Shown piece by piece: positions 10,458-19,166 of a stretch of DNA of 21,611 nucleotides. Both the position numbers and the translations under genes were made by a program. This DNA is from Ophiothrix spiculata (taxonomy: Eukaryota; Echinodermata; Ophiuroidea; Amphilepidida; Ophiotrichidae), in NCBI GenBank assembly GCA_000969725.1, contig JXSR01S002961.1; one strand, written 5' to 3'. The number at the start of each line of letters is the position of its first letter. Positions within the stretch are counted from its first letter, which is position 1. The notes below the pieces were generated by a model. That model was not told the origin of the DNA, did no database searches, and saw only the letters and a program-made list of their open reading frames with translations.

Positions 10458-11013
10458 ATCATGCCTATCAAGTCTGTAAGTAGAGTAACCATCAATTTCT
10501 ATTTCTGAATCATCAACATCAGTATTTAACCATGTCTCATTAATACATAATACATCAATACCATTGTCATTCAAAAGGATATTAACCTCATCAACTTTGT
10601 GGATTAAACCCTGGATATTTAAATGAGCTATTTTAAGACCCTTCCTAATCTTGCACTTGAAATCAATAAAGCCCTCATTAAAAGGAAGTTCACATCATTA
10701 GCAATTTTGTGAAAACAATTCTTACAATACCAATAATTATTTAACTTAACATCATTTCCATCAACACATTTTAAGTGAAAATCAAGTGTACAATTATTAC
10801 AAGTTATATAAAGATCATTTTTTAAGACTTTTCTTACCCACTAACCACAAAAATCATTTTCCATTTTCTTGTAAATTTTTTACATTCTTTCCGGTTTCTG
10901 AGGTTACAGTTCTCTTATTACTTTTATCACACAAAGTTTGCACATTTAGAGTTTCTTTATCAGAACTATTAGTTCTTACATTTAGAGTTCTATTGTCCCT
11001 TCGTATCTGTTCT
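10458..11013 (-). pseudogene. LINE A ORF2, first part: PHD-like zinc motif and N-terminal AP endonuclease
   Basis: Read on the minus strand, 10837-10691 gives CNNC, HLKC and WYCKNC, the spacing of the second half of a PHD-type zinc finger. A one-base shift near 10685 leads into 10679-10458, with LKIAHLNIQGL, DVLCINETWL and GYSTYRLDRHD. These are the first conserved blocks of an APE-type endonuclease (catalytic Asn in NIQ and Glu in NETW). The segment from 11013 to 10838 has further open but broken frame rich in Thr, Asn and Lys. PHD fingers are known in CR1-like elements, so the association is credible. Confidence 0.75.
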
Positions 11014-11020
11014 TATCTAT

Positions 11021-11545
11021 GGATATTGGAAGATTTGGATATACCATCTTGAAGGTAATTTGGGGATTTGCCATTTAAGATGCCAAACATATGACTGACT
11101 TTGTTTTGTTGAACTCTGTACTTAACAGGCAGCCATTTTACTTTGTGAAATTCCTCAAAGCCAATATGGGACCTAGGTGAAAGATTTAAAACATTTCTGA
11201 TAATTTTATTTTGAGTTGTTTGAAGCCTGTGTTTGGTTTGTTTGGTGAGTGGCAGATACCATGTACTGCAGGCATAGTCATAATGACACTGAATGAGTGC
11301 AGAAATCAAAAGCTTTTTAGTATATACATTTAAAAAACATCCTTTCCTATGCAAAAACTTAAGCCTCAAATTTGCCCTTTTTAAAACCTTGTTAGCAGTA
11401 ATTTCTCCGTTAAGAGACTGATTTAAATTTAGACCCAAATATTTTATTTCAAATTTTGGGAGCAAGTTTTCATTTAGTGCAAAACAGGATTGACTCAGTC
11501 TTTCCCTGATGCAACAACAATTTATTGTCTTCCAACCACTCACTT
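11021..11545 (-). pseudogene. LINE B ORF2, part of the reverse transcriptase thumb and following region
   Basis: It starts with SEWLEDNKLLLHQGKTES in one frame, then shifts frame near 11470 to KYLGLNLNQSLNGEI and continues. ALIQCHYDYACSTWY, QNKIIRNVLNL and GFEEFHKVKWLPV are conserved blocks found after the YADD region in CR1/L2-group elements. The frame stops where LINE A begins (SSNIHR), and its continuation lies at 6599. The upstream RT palm and the endonuclease are absent because of 5' truncation at about 11,560. Confidence 0.78.
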
Positions 11546-11767
11546 GTTGGTCGTGTTTCATGTACACCATGTGGTACACGGTTCAATTTTTAGATGATGG
11601 AGAATTTGTTACTGCATTACTATAATTCGAACTGTTATAGATCAAAATTTTTACTAATACATTGTTGCAACCAAAAATATTATAAAATGAAGGAAAAGTA
11701 AAGATTATAGCGATAAAATCAAGATCAAATGTTGCTTTTTTCATGTTATTTACGCAAATAAAACCCG

Positions 11768-11939
11768 GAAGTAAACGGCGCCATTTCAGCGGTACCCAGT
11801 TTTACGTTGCTCCAATGCAATGCTACTAGTACCGGTGGGAAAAGATCGCGTGACTCGGTGATTGATCTTGTTATGAACTGCGCATGTGTAAGTGTGATAG
11901 TTAGTAGTTTATGAAAATAAGAACATCGCCATCTAGTGA
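11768..11939. promoter_or_regulatory. GC-richer patch with ETS-, YY1- and CTCF-like motifs
   Basis: CCCGGAAGTAA near 11766 fits an ETS site and GGCGCCATTT just after it is YY1-like. The complement of 11927-11939 (TCACTAGATGGCG) matches 12 of 13 positions of the CTCF core. The order is reminiscent of a TATA-less promoter, but I see no adjacent first exon. The patch lies between LINE B and the TIR element at 11947. Confidence 0.3.
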
Positions 11940-11946
11940 CATATTA

Positions 11947-12645
11947 GGGGGCTGGCATTTTCTTCGTAAGGGGGTGGGTCCCAAATATACTGGGGGGTCA
12001 TAGATTTTTTGACATGAAAACAGGGGGGTCATAAAATTATTTCATCGAAAGTAGGGGGGTCACAAAAAATATTAATATTTCGTGATTGAGTATTCATGAA
12101 ATCGCATCATTTTGTGTCCTATTTTCAAAAAATTTCCGAAGCTGAGGGGGCACATCCCCCTCAGACTCCCCCTGCACCAAATGTCAGAAAATAAAAGCTG
12201 CCCTATTCATATTCAATGAGGCAAACTAGTCAAACTACACGAGAGTTTGGAATGTACATTGATGTACATTTTGGAATGTACATTGATGTACATTTAGTGG
12301 CGTAGCTAGAAGGGGCCTGCCGGGGCCCCCAAGGATGTACATGATAGCAGGCTCTACATCCCAGGATTATCAACATGGATGCCAGGCATGGGTGTAGGCC
12401 TACATTTCAAGCTCTCATGTAATTTGCCCTGGCAATGTTGTATTGTAAAACAAACAAGGGACCAGAAATTTCATATTGGTTCTCATTCCTTTAATATACG
12501 GGGGGGGGGGGTCACAAAATAATGGGTTGTGTTTGTAGGGGGGGTCGTAAAATTTTCAGCTTTCGGATAGGGGGGTCATGAAAAAAATTGCCAAGTCACT
12601 CCGCTTTTTTGGGACCCACCCCCTTCCGAAGAAAATGCCAGCCCC
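11947..12645. mobile_element. PIF/Harbinger-like non-autonomous TIR element, 699 bp
   Basis: Long inverted ends, starting GGGGGCTGGCATTTTCTTCG on the left, extend over about 40 bp with two mismatches (11943-11985 against 12608-12650). TTA flanks each end (11944-11946 and 12646-12648), matching the TWA duplication of PIF/Harbinger elements, whose ends usually begin with G or C runs. GGGGGGTCA-type motifs occur three times inside each end at 31-33 bp spacing. There is no transposase frame. A 24-bp tandem repeat (12247-12294) and a GTGGCGTAGC end-like string (12298) lie in the middle. The superfamily call is tentative. Confidence 0.6.
12247..12294. repeat. 24-bp perfect tandem repeat, two copies
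   Basis: The unit contains TGTACATTGATGTACA, which is nearly self-complementary, and occurs twice without a base change at 12247-12270 and 12271-12294. It is inside the PIF-like element. Confidence 0.85.
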
Positions 12646-12650
12646 TTAAT

Positions 12651-13397
12651 AATAACATAAACAAAAACAAGTTCATTTTTCGCAATCGAAGCATAATTTT
12701 TTTGTTGATAAAATGACATTTTATCGGACAGCTTTGGTTTGTTTCGTGTTTTCGTCTACCGCATATTTCTAACGGAACACGAATCTTGCGTTCGTGTACT
12801 GGTACAACACTACTTTCGGATCATTGGAAATACATTAAAATGGATTACTACAGCTTGCATACGTAAATTGTAAGTTCAATTACACCTACTACGAAAATGA
12901 AAAGTTGGTACTTTTAAATTGGTACCACTTTCGGGAATCGGGAACATGTTTTTGTTCCCGAGTCCCGACTTTCACGGGCGGGACTCAAATTCCCGGGTCC
13001 CGATCCCAACGTTAACCAACATGTAGGTCATTTGCTGTCTAAGGTATGAGAGCCTAATCAGTATTCGTTGATAATTTATTATCATCAATTACTTTTTAGT
13101 CAAATTCAGTTATCAGTGTAAATACTCACTGGCTGAAATCAAAAGCGTAACTCGACTTAATTCCATTATATGAGTTTTGGCCAATTAGAACCATTTTATA
13201 TATCATTTTGAAGCTTGAATTTTGAAGAATTTTAAATCTGTCCTTATATCAAGGTAAAATATACTTTGACCAAAAACATTTCAGTTAATCCCCCTTTTAA
13301 GAGTCCATACTTTGTTCCAAAGCCTCATTGGGAAATCAGGGCCATAAAGTATTACCCAAAAAAGTGGAGTGTTTCCTGCATGGTTACTTTATCTGAA
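12651..13397. other. 3' flank of the GPCR gene, with GGGACT/CCCGA inverted motifs
   Basis: No coding region is seen. 12932-13010 has repeated TCGGGAAC, GTTCCCGA, GTCCCGA and CGGGACTC strings that can form alternative hairpins and may be the end of an unrecognised transposon. On the minus strand AATAAA lies at 13080-13075, about 320 bases after the GPCR stop, and may be its polyadenylation signal. Confidence 0.4.
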
Positions 13398-14492
13398 TCA
13401 TTCATTTATAGTATTATCAAGCGTTACTATAGTCCCTTCACCCATAATAATTGCAGCCTTTCCACAGGACAAAATCCTCTTGTATGCCTGTCGAAAGTTC
13501 TTGTTCAGCAATGCATACAAATAAGGATTAAAAGAAGAGTTGGTATAGACTAGTAGTACTGCAAGTCTTTGAATAGCCACTGGGACAATAAAATGCCTCT
13601 TGAAAAAGTGCACAATGAGAAGGGGGCTCCAACACATTACTAGGATTACAAAGATTAAAGCTGTAATCTGTGTTAATCGGATCTCATCTTTGCTAATCTT
13701 GAATGACTTTCGTTTCTTTCTTTGCTCAGTTCCAGTTTTATCATCACCATTTTGAGCAATGGTATTACCAGGTTCTGTTTGCGCATGTACCCTTAACTTA
13801 CTAGCCCTGACAGCACGGAATGTCAGAAAATAAAGTACGGGAATTGTTGAAAAGAAGGCAACAAATCCAAATATGATGAGACCATTCATGTGCCACCACG
13901 CCGAAGGATCCGAGTTGTCGACGTAACAGATGCGCAGATATGGATCGTAGTGAAAAGCTCCGAATCCTAGCTCTGGTAGTATAGAGAGCAGGATGGCATT
14001 CATCCATAATGTGAACATAGTCATCATAATTGGTTTGATACCACAAAATTTTGTGAAAGTCTGACGTGACTTGGTGATCAGCATGTAACGATTTAGCGCC
14101 ACCATTGTAAGAGTCTGTAAAGAGACGCTGATAGTTATTGTGTACAAGTAGAACAAAGTACGACATGCAATTGGATCTGGTGGCCAACCATAATTGAACA
14201 ACGAAACAAGACCCAAAGGAATCACAACCAAGTTCACTCCCAGATCAGCGATACTAAGGTTAAACGTAAATGCGTACGAGCGATTTTTCAATCGTGGTGA
14301 TATCAGAATGGCTATAATAACAAGAATGTTTCCAATTCCACCAACAATCATTAAGAAAGTCATGTAAATTGCTGAAGCTATCAAAGCAGCGCCACTTGGA
14401 AGATAAATGTGCTCATCTTGATTCTCATCAGATGTATTCAATGATGATAAGTTGGTATCCATCTTATGGAAGTTCATCCTGACTGACTGCAT
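13398..14492 (-). CDS. Class A (rhodopsin-family) G protein-coupled receptor, Tre1/Moody/GPR84/melatonin-receptor-like
   Basis: The 364-residue intronless frame has seven hydrophobic segments: about 36-63, 74-98, 110-137, 153-173, 201-227, 273-297 and 306-328. Landmarks are Asn55 (GN-x-LV), Asp83 (SIADL), GWPPDP then Cys110, NRY at 134-136 in place of DRY, Cys189 for the loop disulfide, CWSP at 287-290 and NPYLY at 322-326, then a helix 8 with Cys343. N-terminal NLS and NTS are possible glycosylation sites. Loop 3 is basic. It should sit in the plasma membrane and couple to G proteins; the ligand cannot be told. NRY and the HYDP-type loop 2 suggest the Tre1/Moody/GPR84/melatonin-like group. 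The frame is open to 14525, but there it begins with TTG; ATGs exist at 14492, 14477 and 14462. The last has the best context (AAGATGG) and may be the true start. An upstream noncoding exon is possible. Confidence 0.9.
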   Translation of the reverse strand: MQSVRMNFHKMDTNLSSLNTSDENQDEHIYLPSGAALIASAIYMTFLMIVGGIGNILVIIAILISPRLKNRSYAFTFNLSIADLGVNLVVIPLGLVSLFNYGWPPDPIACRTLFYLYTITISVSLQTLTMVALNRYMLITKSRQTFTKFCGIKPIMMTMFTLWMNAILLSILPELGFGAFHYDPYLRICYVDNSDPSAWWHMNGLIIFGFVAFFSTIPVLYFLTFRAVRASKLRVHAQTEPGNTIAQNGDDKTGTEQRKKRKSFKISKDEIRLTQITALIFVILVMCWSPLLIVHFFKRHFIVPVAIQRLAVLLVYTNSSFNPYLYALLNKNFRQAYKRILSCGKAAIIMGEGTIVTLDNTINE

Positions 14493-14790
14493 AAATGTAA
14501 AATTCCACTGAAGAATATAGGACAATTCTGTTTGCTCACATGTTATAGTTTAAGAAAACATAACAATACCCATAACTCCAATCTTATTTTAAAGAACTTT
14601 GTGTGCTCTGCAAACATCTAGTTCTTGATGACAAATCCAGCAACTACGCATACAGTCATCCGTAATTACACTCGGTAATCTCTCTTGTTGTTGTTTTTTG
14701 CTGTTTTACACGAATATGTGAGCTGTCTCTAACAGCAATGATGTTATTAAGTTAACTATGTTGACCTAATAGTGGAGATGAAATCACAAG

Positions 14791-14838
14791 TAAAATTCTA
14801 CTAAAGAATAGGACAAATTCTTTGTTGGTTCACATAAT
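14791..14838 (-). repeat. Diverged copy of the GPCR 5' end
   Basis: TAAAATTCTACTAAAGAATA and the bases after it resemble 14498-14546 (TAAAATTCCACTGAAGAATA), which spans the start of the GPCR frame. Similarity continues patchily to about 14960 and again between that part and 15128-15215. It is a remnant of a local duplication of the receptor locus. Confidence 0.6.
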
Positions 14839-15029
14839 GAAGAATCAGATTCAGATTCAGTATTATAGTGTAATCTGCAACACAAAAAATATCCTTACTC
14901 AAATTTTGCTTCAAACAAAATTGACGTCCTCTGTGATATCTGCAAATTGTCTAATCAAAGACTACAATATTTTCCATAGTTTATCTTTTTTTCATTTTAC
15001 ACAATATTCTGGAAGGAGAACCTACTTAA

Positions 15030-15101
15030 GCATTCATCCATAATGTGAACAAAGTCATCATAATTGGTTTGATACCGCACAATTTGGTGAAAGTTTGACG
15101 T
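15030..15101 (-). pseudogene. GPCR pseudogene fragment (TM4 region)
   Basis: The minus strand encodes QTFTK-x-CGIKPIMMT-x-FTLWMNA, matching residues about 144-166 of the intact receptor with two amino-acid changes, then stops at TAA. At the DNA level it matches 13996-14069 with only a few changes. No other TM is found beside it, so it is an isolated relic of a second receptor copy lying in the same orientation upstream of the live gene. Confidence 0.85.
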
Positions 15102-15127
15102 TACAAAATATCAGACATACCAAATGA

Positions 15128-15215
15128 TGGTTTATAGTTTAAAATCCAGTGAAGTCCAAACGAAAACACAATACGCCTACTCAAATTTTGATAAAACAAA
15201 TCCATGTCCTCTGCC
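15128..15215 (-). repeat. Second diverged copy of the GPCR 5' flank
   Basis: TACTCAAATTTTG, AACAAA, GTCCTCTG and GATATC occur in the same order at 14898-14940 and 15178-15220, and the start TATAGTTTAAAA resembles 14548. This gives at least two duplicated 5' flanks next to the gene. Confidence 0.5.
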
Positions 15216-15318
15216 GATATCAATAATAAATGTCAGATCTGCATCGTTCCCCTGATATCAATAATAAATGTCAGATATGCATCTTTCCCCGATACCAATA
15301 ATAAATGTCAGATCACAG
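15216..15318. repeat. 37-38 bp minisatellite, about 2.7 copies
   Basis: GATATCAATAATAAATGTCA starts at 15216 and again at 15254; a third copy from 15291 has GATACC. Each copy runs on through CAGAT(C/A)TGCATC(G/T)TTCCCC. The unit start coincides with the end of the duplicated GPCR flank. Confidence 0.85.
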
Positions 15319-17685
15319 GTGATAACTGTACTATTTCCAGGTGTGTATCTCCTTCATTTCTCCAATATGTTCCTAGCAAACATCTGCTGTACTTTCATAA
15401 AAGACAAACAAACACATCGCGTCATTGCCGTAAGATATAACACACACCACTGATATCAAAAGTTTCAAGTTTGCTATTGTGAGTTGAGAAGTTGCCATGG
15501 TATCAATCAAACAAAAAGTTATTTATAGAGCGCCATCTTGAAAATCAAAAATATGTACACAATACACTTGATTAAACAAATAAGTCTTCAAAATTTTCTT
15601 ACATGAAACAACAGTCAACAGTTTTTAAATTCTGAACATTGTCAGCAACTGAGTTTCATTCCTTCTATCCATAACATAAGAGTCATCTCCAAATTTATTG
15701 CTCAAATTCTTAGCAATGTCTTCAATCTATTGCACAAGAATCATCTAATCTGCAAATGTTATCGCCCAAATTTCAAGATATGTAGAACTAAGAAGACCTG
15801 CGTTGCTGAAGTTGCTGTTACAGTAGGGATAAGTCTGTGGATGTATGATGGGCCTCACATATACGAACGAGTGAGGCTTCTGAAGATAACCCATTGTTGA
15901 AATAGAGAAGCCAAGCCAGCTAGTACAAAACAATCAGATGGAATCAGATTTCCTGTTCTGATCAACGACAATCGATATTGGTAAACAAATTATCGATAAA
16001 ACATAAAATAACATCCTGAATTCCTTTCATAAGTGACATGCGACTAGTCAATAGATATTGCAATTAAACTAATTTTCATTAATTGTTCAGAGATTAAGTC
16101 CGGATGAGATCTTCACATGGTAGAGTACACATGTTGAAACATAAATATAATTTTTGCGTACATGTCCAAAAACCACTTCAATTAAAATATCCTTTTTATA
16201 AACATCTGTTTTGTCTTGCAAGTTCATAAAAAGAGAAGTAAACCACGCATTAACAAAACTACCGACAACCATAACATTGATTGAAGTCAACAGAACACTA
16301 AGACGGCTCCTTCTTTTCAATTTTATCTGTTAAAAATAACATTAAAATTCCATTAAAAGTTAATTCCTGTATACCAACTTGATGAACAATAGACTAATAT
16401 AAAACGTATTAAAATGTCAAGGAAAGTCATTAAGAAGTCCTCTGAAGTAAAGCCATTGCCGTTCATAATATAATTATTTCCGAGCAAATTAGAGTTTGTT
16501 CTTTTAATAAAAAAAAATAATGTGTATTGTTTCCTTATGGCTCTACAAGCGATAATGCATTTGGCCTCCAGAAATGATATAAATGCAAATGACATTTCAG
16601 CAAATTACGAGCATTTTTCCCCTGATAAACGCCACTTTGTGTCATTTATGATGAATTTAAAGGGACTAGCCAAGATCGGTGGGATAGGCATGATCACACA
16701 CACACACACACACACCCACACACATCTTTGTCAAAAATTCAAAATCTAAAAAGATTTTCTGTATCAACAACATCAAAATTATTTTTTTAATGAGAAACTA
16801 ACTTTTAATTTGTAACTTAATATATATACAGCCTTACCCAATAAAAATGTACCCATTTTATTTTGGTTTCTATTTCAATATATCGTATTGTTCCTATTAA
16901 TCACCCATGCTCAATTAAACGCCCATCCCTATTTTTTTAAAACAGTCAATTTCTGAGCATTTTCTTACATTATTAAGCTTACCATTTTTGCGAGTCACAG
17001 CAAACAGATCCCGGATGTTAATAAACGAGGTCGTGATCCCGAAAATAAAGCACAAATTTTTCACTACTTCTGGGTTTTTTGCAACCAATATTGCCGTAAT
17101 TCTTAAGCTTACATAACAAATTTGTGTACCTCACTATTTAAACCGCGATTCAAACACTGATTAGCATTGAACATCTTTGATCACCAGCCTTTTATGTGAC
17201 TATTTTCACAAAATCTCGCCAAAATTTTTCAAAAAGTCAAAACCAAAAATTTGTGAGGGCTATATTTCCTTATTTCTGTTTACCATAGTAAAAGTAAAAT
17301 CTAAAAAAATAGGTTACAAAATCTTCTCTTTGGCAATATTGAGAGAAATATAATAAGTAAGCTTGTCCCCTTAACCATGAGGTATTGTAAGAAACCTGAA
17401 AACGTTTTATTGATTCAATTAAAGTCAAAAAGGACACACTTCAATCAATTCTTTATCAATATAAGGATGAAGCTATTAAAGCACGCAAGCACTGATGAAA
17501 GGTCTTAACAAAAGCTTACGCATTATTCTCTAGCATTATTTGACGGTTTATCAAACAATAAGGATGTCTTATGTAAAAACGTGCTAAATATTCGAGGAGC
17601 ATTGGCATATTTTTGAAATACTTGACTTTGCTGGAATTTTAATGATTTTGTTACAAATTAATAATCTATAAAATATCAACAGGAA
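15319..17685. other. AT-rich intergenic DNA, no gene recognised
   Basis: Frames are short and without motifs. A GCGCCATCTTG (YY1-like) string lies at 15530 and a CA dinucleotide repeat at 16694-16724. I see no inverted ends or tRNA-like boxes. The 62- to 80-residue frames here look random. Confidence 0.5.
16694..16724. repeat. (CA)n microsatellite
   Basis: About fifteen CA units with one interruption (CCCA). Confidence 0.9.
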
Positions 17686-17876
17686 AAGAAAAAGGAATAG
17701 ATAAAGAAAAGGACTAGGAAAGTAAAAGGGAAAAAATCCATTTGCTTTAAACTTAAGTATTAATACTATTCAGACAACTACACGTTGAAAGAATCCATTA
17801 GTGAGAAATTTTGTTCTTTTTTTATTTTATTTTAATTTTTTTCTTCACAGCATACTTTGGATTAGAATGATATTGC

Positions 17877-18027
17877 TCTATTGTTGTTGGATTTAATTCG
17901 TGAACGCGTACTCAGAGCCTCGTGCGTACACGTGAACTAAACAACCTTGAAAATATACGCTTGCGTCAGGGACCACTGCGTACTTGCTATAAACACGCGT
18001 TCACGAATTAAATCCAACAACTATAGA
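17877..18027. mobile_element. MITE-like element with 33-bp inverted ends (copy 1)
   Basis: GTTGTTGGATTTAATTCGTG and the seven bases after it (17883-17909) are exactly repeated in reverse at 17995-18021. The pairing extends to 33 bp with one mismatch. The 85-bp centre is CpG-rich (several GCGTAC and CGTG strings) in an AT-rich region. A target duplication is not clear. Confidence 0.7.
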
Positions 18028-18055
18028 TAAACAGCACATTTTAAGTGCTTATTCA

Positions 18056-18384
18056 TTGATAATAATAATAATAATAACACAATTCTTATTAAGCGCAAAC
18101 CACATCAGAAGACATCTCAATGCGCAGTACATTATTATTACGCTGTTATTAGGAAATCGTCACAACCATCTCACCTCAACTAGATCGCAATCTTATGATG
18201 CTGACCTATCAGAACTTAGATTGTAATATTCCCCTAACAGCTCCCCAATATGCTTGGGTCGACGAAGCAATCAAGATTAAATGTCTTGCCCAAGGACATA
18301 ACCAGTTGGCCGTAGCGGGGCTCAAACTGGCGACCTCATCATTCGGAGTCCTGCGCTGTTCCACTAGACCACAAGAGCTCCCTC
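18056..18384 (-). mobile_element. tRNA-derived SINE with Deu-like 3' body (copy 1)
   Basis: On the minus strand the head has an A box TGGTCTAGTGGA (18371-18360) and a B box AGTTTGAGCCC (18328-18318), 31 bases apart, as in a Pol III promoter. The body includes TGTCCTTGGGCAAGACATTT, common in metazoan SINEs. The 3' part, GCGCATTGAGATG...TTTGCGCTTAATAAGAATTG, resembles a Deu-type domain before a (TTA)n tail at 18078-18058. The acceptor stem is not complementary, so it is not a tRNA gene. Confidence 0.8.
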
Positions 18385-18412
18385 GTGTGGTCTAGTGGAA
18401 CAGCGCAGGACT
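18347..18412. repeat. Perfect 27-bp-arm hairpin formed by two facing SINE heads (copy 1)
   Basis: 18347-18373 and 18386-18412 are exact reverse complements around a 12-nt loop. The left arm is the 5' end of the minus-strand SINE; the right arm is the same SINE head in plus orientation, stopping after 27 bases. An AT palindrome (TAATGATATAT ... ATATATCATTA) follows at 18417-18450. Confidence 0.9.
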
Positions 18413-18987
18413 GTTTTAATGATATATAATGATATATTGATATATCATTATTTAGCTAGACAACCAGTTGTCTCAAGAACACATTAGCCAGAACTACAAG
18501 GATGTTCCATGTTTTATTATTGTTTCCATTTTCTATTCATTAGCTGCATCTTGAATTAGATGTTGCTCTAAAACTGGATAAGTGCTTGGCCAAGCAAAAT
18601 AATATGTCTGTTTCCAATAACCCATCCTTCCCAAAAAAGACACCACAAAAATAAAAATTCTATCAGTAAAAAGAAATAAAATAGTTCTACATCAGTCAAT
18701 TTTCCCCCATTAGATCAATGTCAAGAGATGGCCTCCTTAAAGCAATAATGAGAACTGATGACATTTTTCATGTAATAAAATATCCTGAAAATGTACAAGA
18801 AAAAGGAATAGATAAAGAAAATGAATAGGAAAGTAAAAGGGAAAAAATCCATTTGCTTTAAACTTAAGTATTAATACTATTCAGACAACTACACGTTGAA
18901 AGAATCCATTAGTGAGAAATTTTGTTCTTTTTTTATTTTATTTTAATTTTTTTCTTCACAGCATACTTTGGATTAGAATGATATTGC

Positions 18988-19138
18988 TCTATTGTTGTTG
19001 GATTTAATTCGTGAACGCGTACTCAGAGCCTCGTGCGTACACGTGAACTAAACAACCTTGAAAATATACGCTTGCGTCAGGGACCACTGCGTACTTGCTA
19101 TAAACACGCGTTCACGAATTAAATCCAACAACTATAGA
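18988..19138. mobile_element. MITE-like element with 33-bp inverted ends (copy 2)
   Basis: This is the counterpart of the element at 17877-18027, with no difference that I can see. Confidence 0.7.
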
Positions 19139-19166
19139 TAAACAGCACATTTTAAGTGCTTATTCA

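Larger units (their letters stand above)
6600..11013 (-). mobile_element. LINE A: CR1/L2-type retrotransposon inserted in LINE B
   Basis: This minus-strand element has the 3' tail TAAATAAATAAATAA next to 6599 and its 5' edge near 11013. TATCTAT occurs at both junctions (6593-6599 and 11014-11020) and is the target duplication. It contains, in order, a PHD-like zinc motif, AP endonuclease, reverse transcriptase and a C-terminal WNSLP domain. A 3' hairpin and AATAAA signal follow. No ORF1 or promoter is seen, so it is probably 5'-truncated. About 975 bp of it is occupied by element C. Without C it is about 3.4 kb. Confidence 0.85.
6111..11560 (-). mobile_element. LINE B: old 5'-truncated CR1/L2-like retrotransposon, host of the nest
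   Basis: On the minus strand the element runs from about 11,560 to 11,014, is interrupted by LINE A, and resumes at 6599. It ends in a 3' tail of AAATG-type repeats near 6141-6111. Only the region after the reverse transcriptase active site remains, so it was truncated at the 5' end on insertion, as is usual for LINEs. The coding halves are listed separately. A 15-bp direct repeat (AGGTCTTGCATGA, 6357-6386) lies just after its stop. The left and right boundaries are approximate because I could not find its own target duplication. Confidence 0.75.
17686..18796. repeat. 1111-bp tandem unit, copy 1
   Basis: The unit begins AAGAAAAAGGAATAG and ends CTGAAAATGTAC. It is followed directly by a second copy with no intervening base. 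Comparing by eye I find only two substitutions, both near the start (GGACTAGG against TGAATAGG). It contains a MITE, a SINE and two palindromes. Its 66-residue plus-strand frame (18195-18395) is merely the antisense of the SINE and is not a gene. Confidence 0.93.

Noticed and set aside
12932-13010. A regulatory hairpin at the GPCR 3' end
   Set aside because: The repeated CCCGA/TCGGG strings can pair in several ways and look like transposon debris; I cannot define one structure.
13801-14187. A 128-residue minus-strand frame
   Set aside because: It is an alternate frame of the GPCR with no membrane or domain pattern.
14493-14525. GPCR start at 14525
   Set aside because: That codon is TTG on the minus strand; three ATGs lie further in and eukaryotic genes rarely start with TTG.
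15216-15318. A CRISPR-like array
   Set aside because: The units are contiguous near-identical 37-38 bp copies without unique spacers, in a eukaryotic setting; it is a minisatellite.
15745-15933. A further GPCR fragment
   Set aside because: The frame has no recognisable receptor motif and does not match the intact gene.
18195-18395. A duplicated 66-residue protein gene (also at 19306-19506)
   Set aside because: It is the antisense of the SINE head and body; its identity in both places is due to the segmental duplication.
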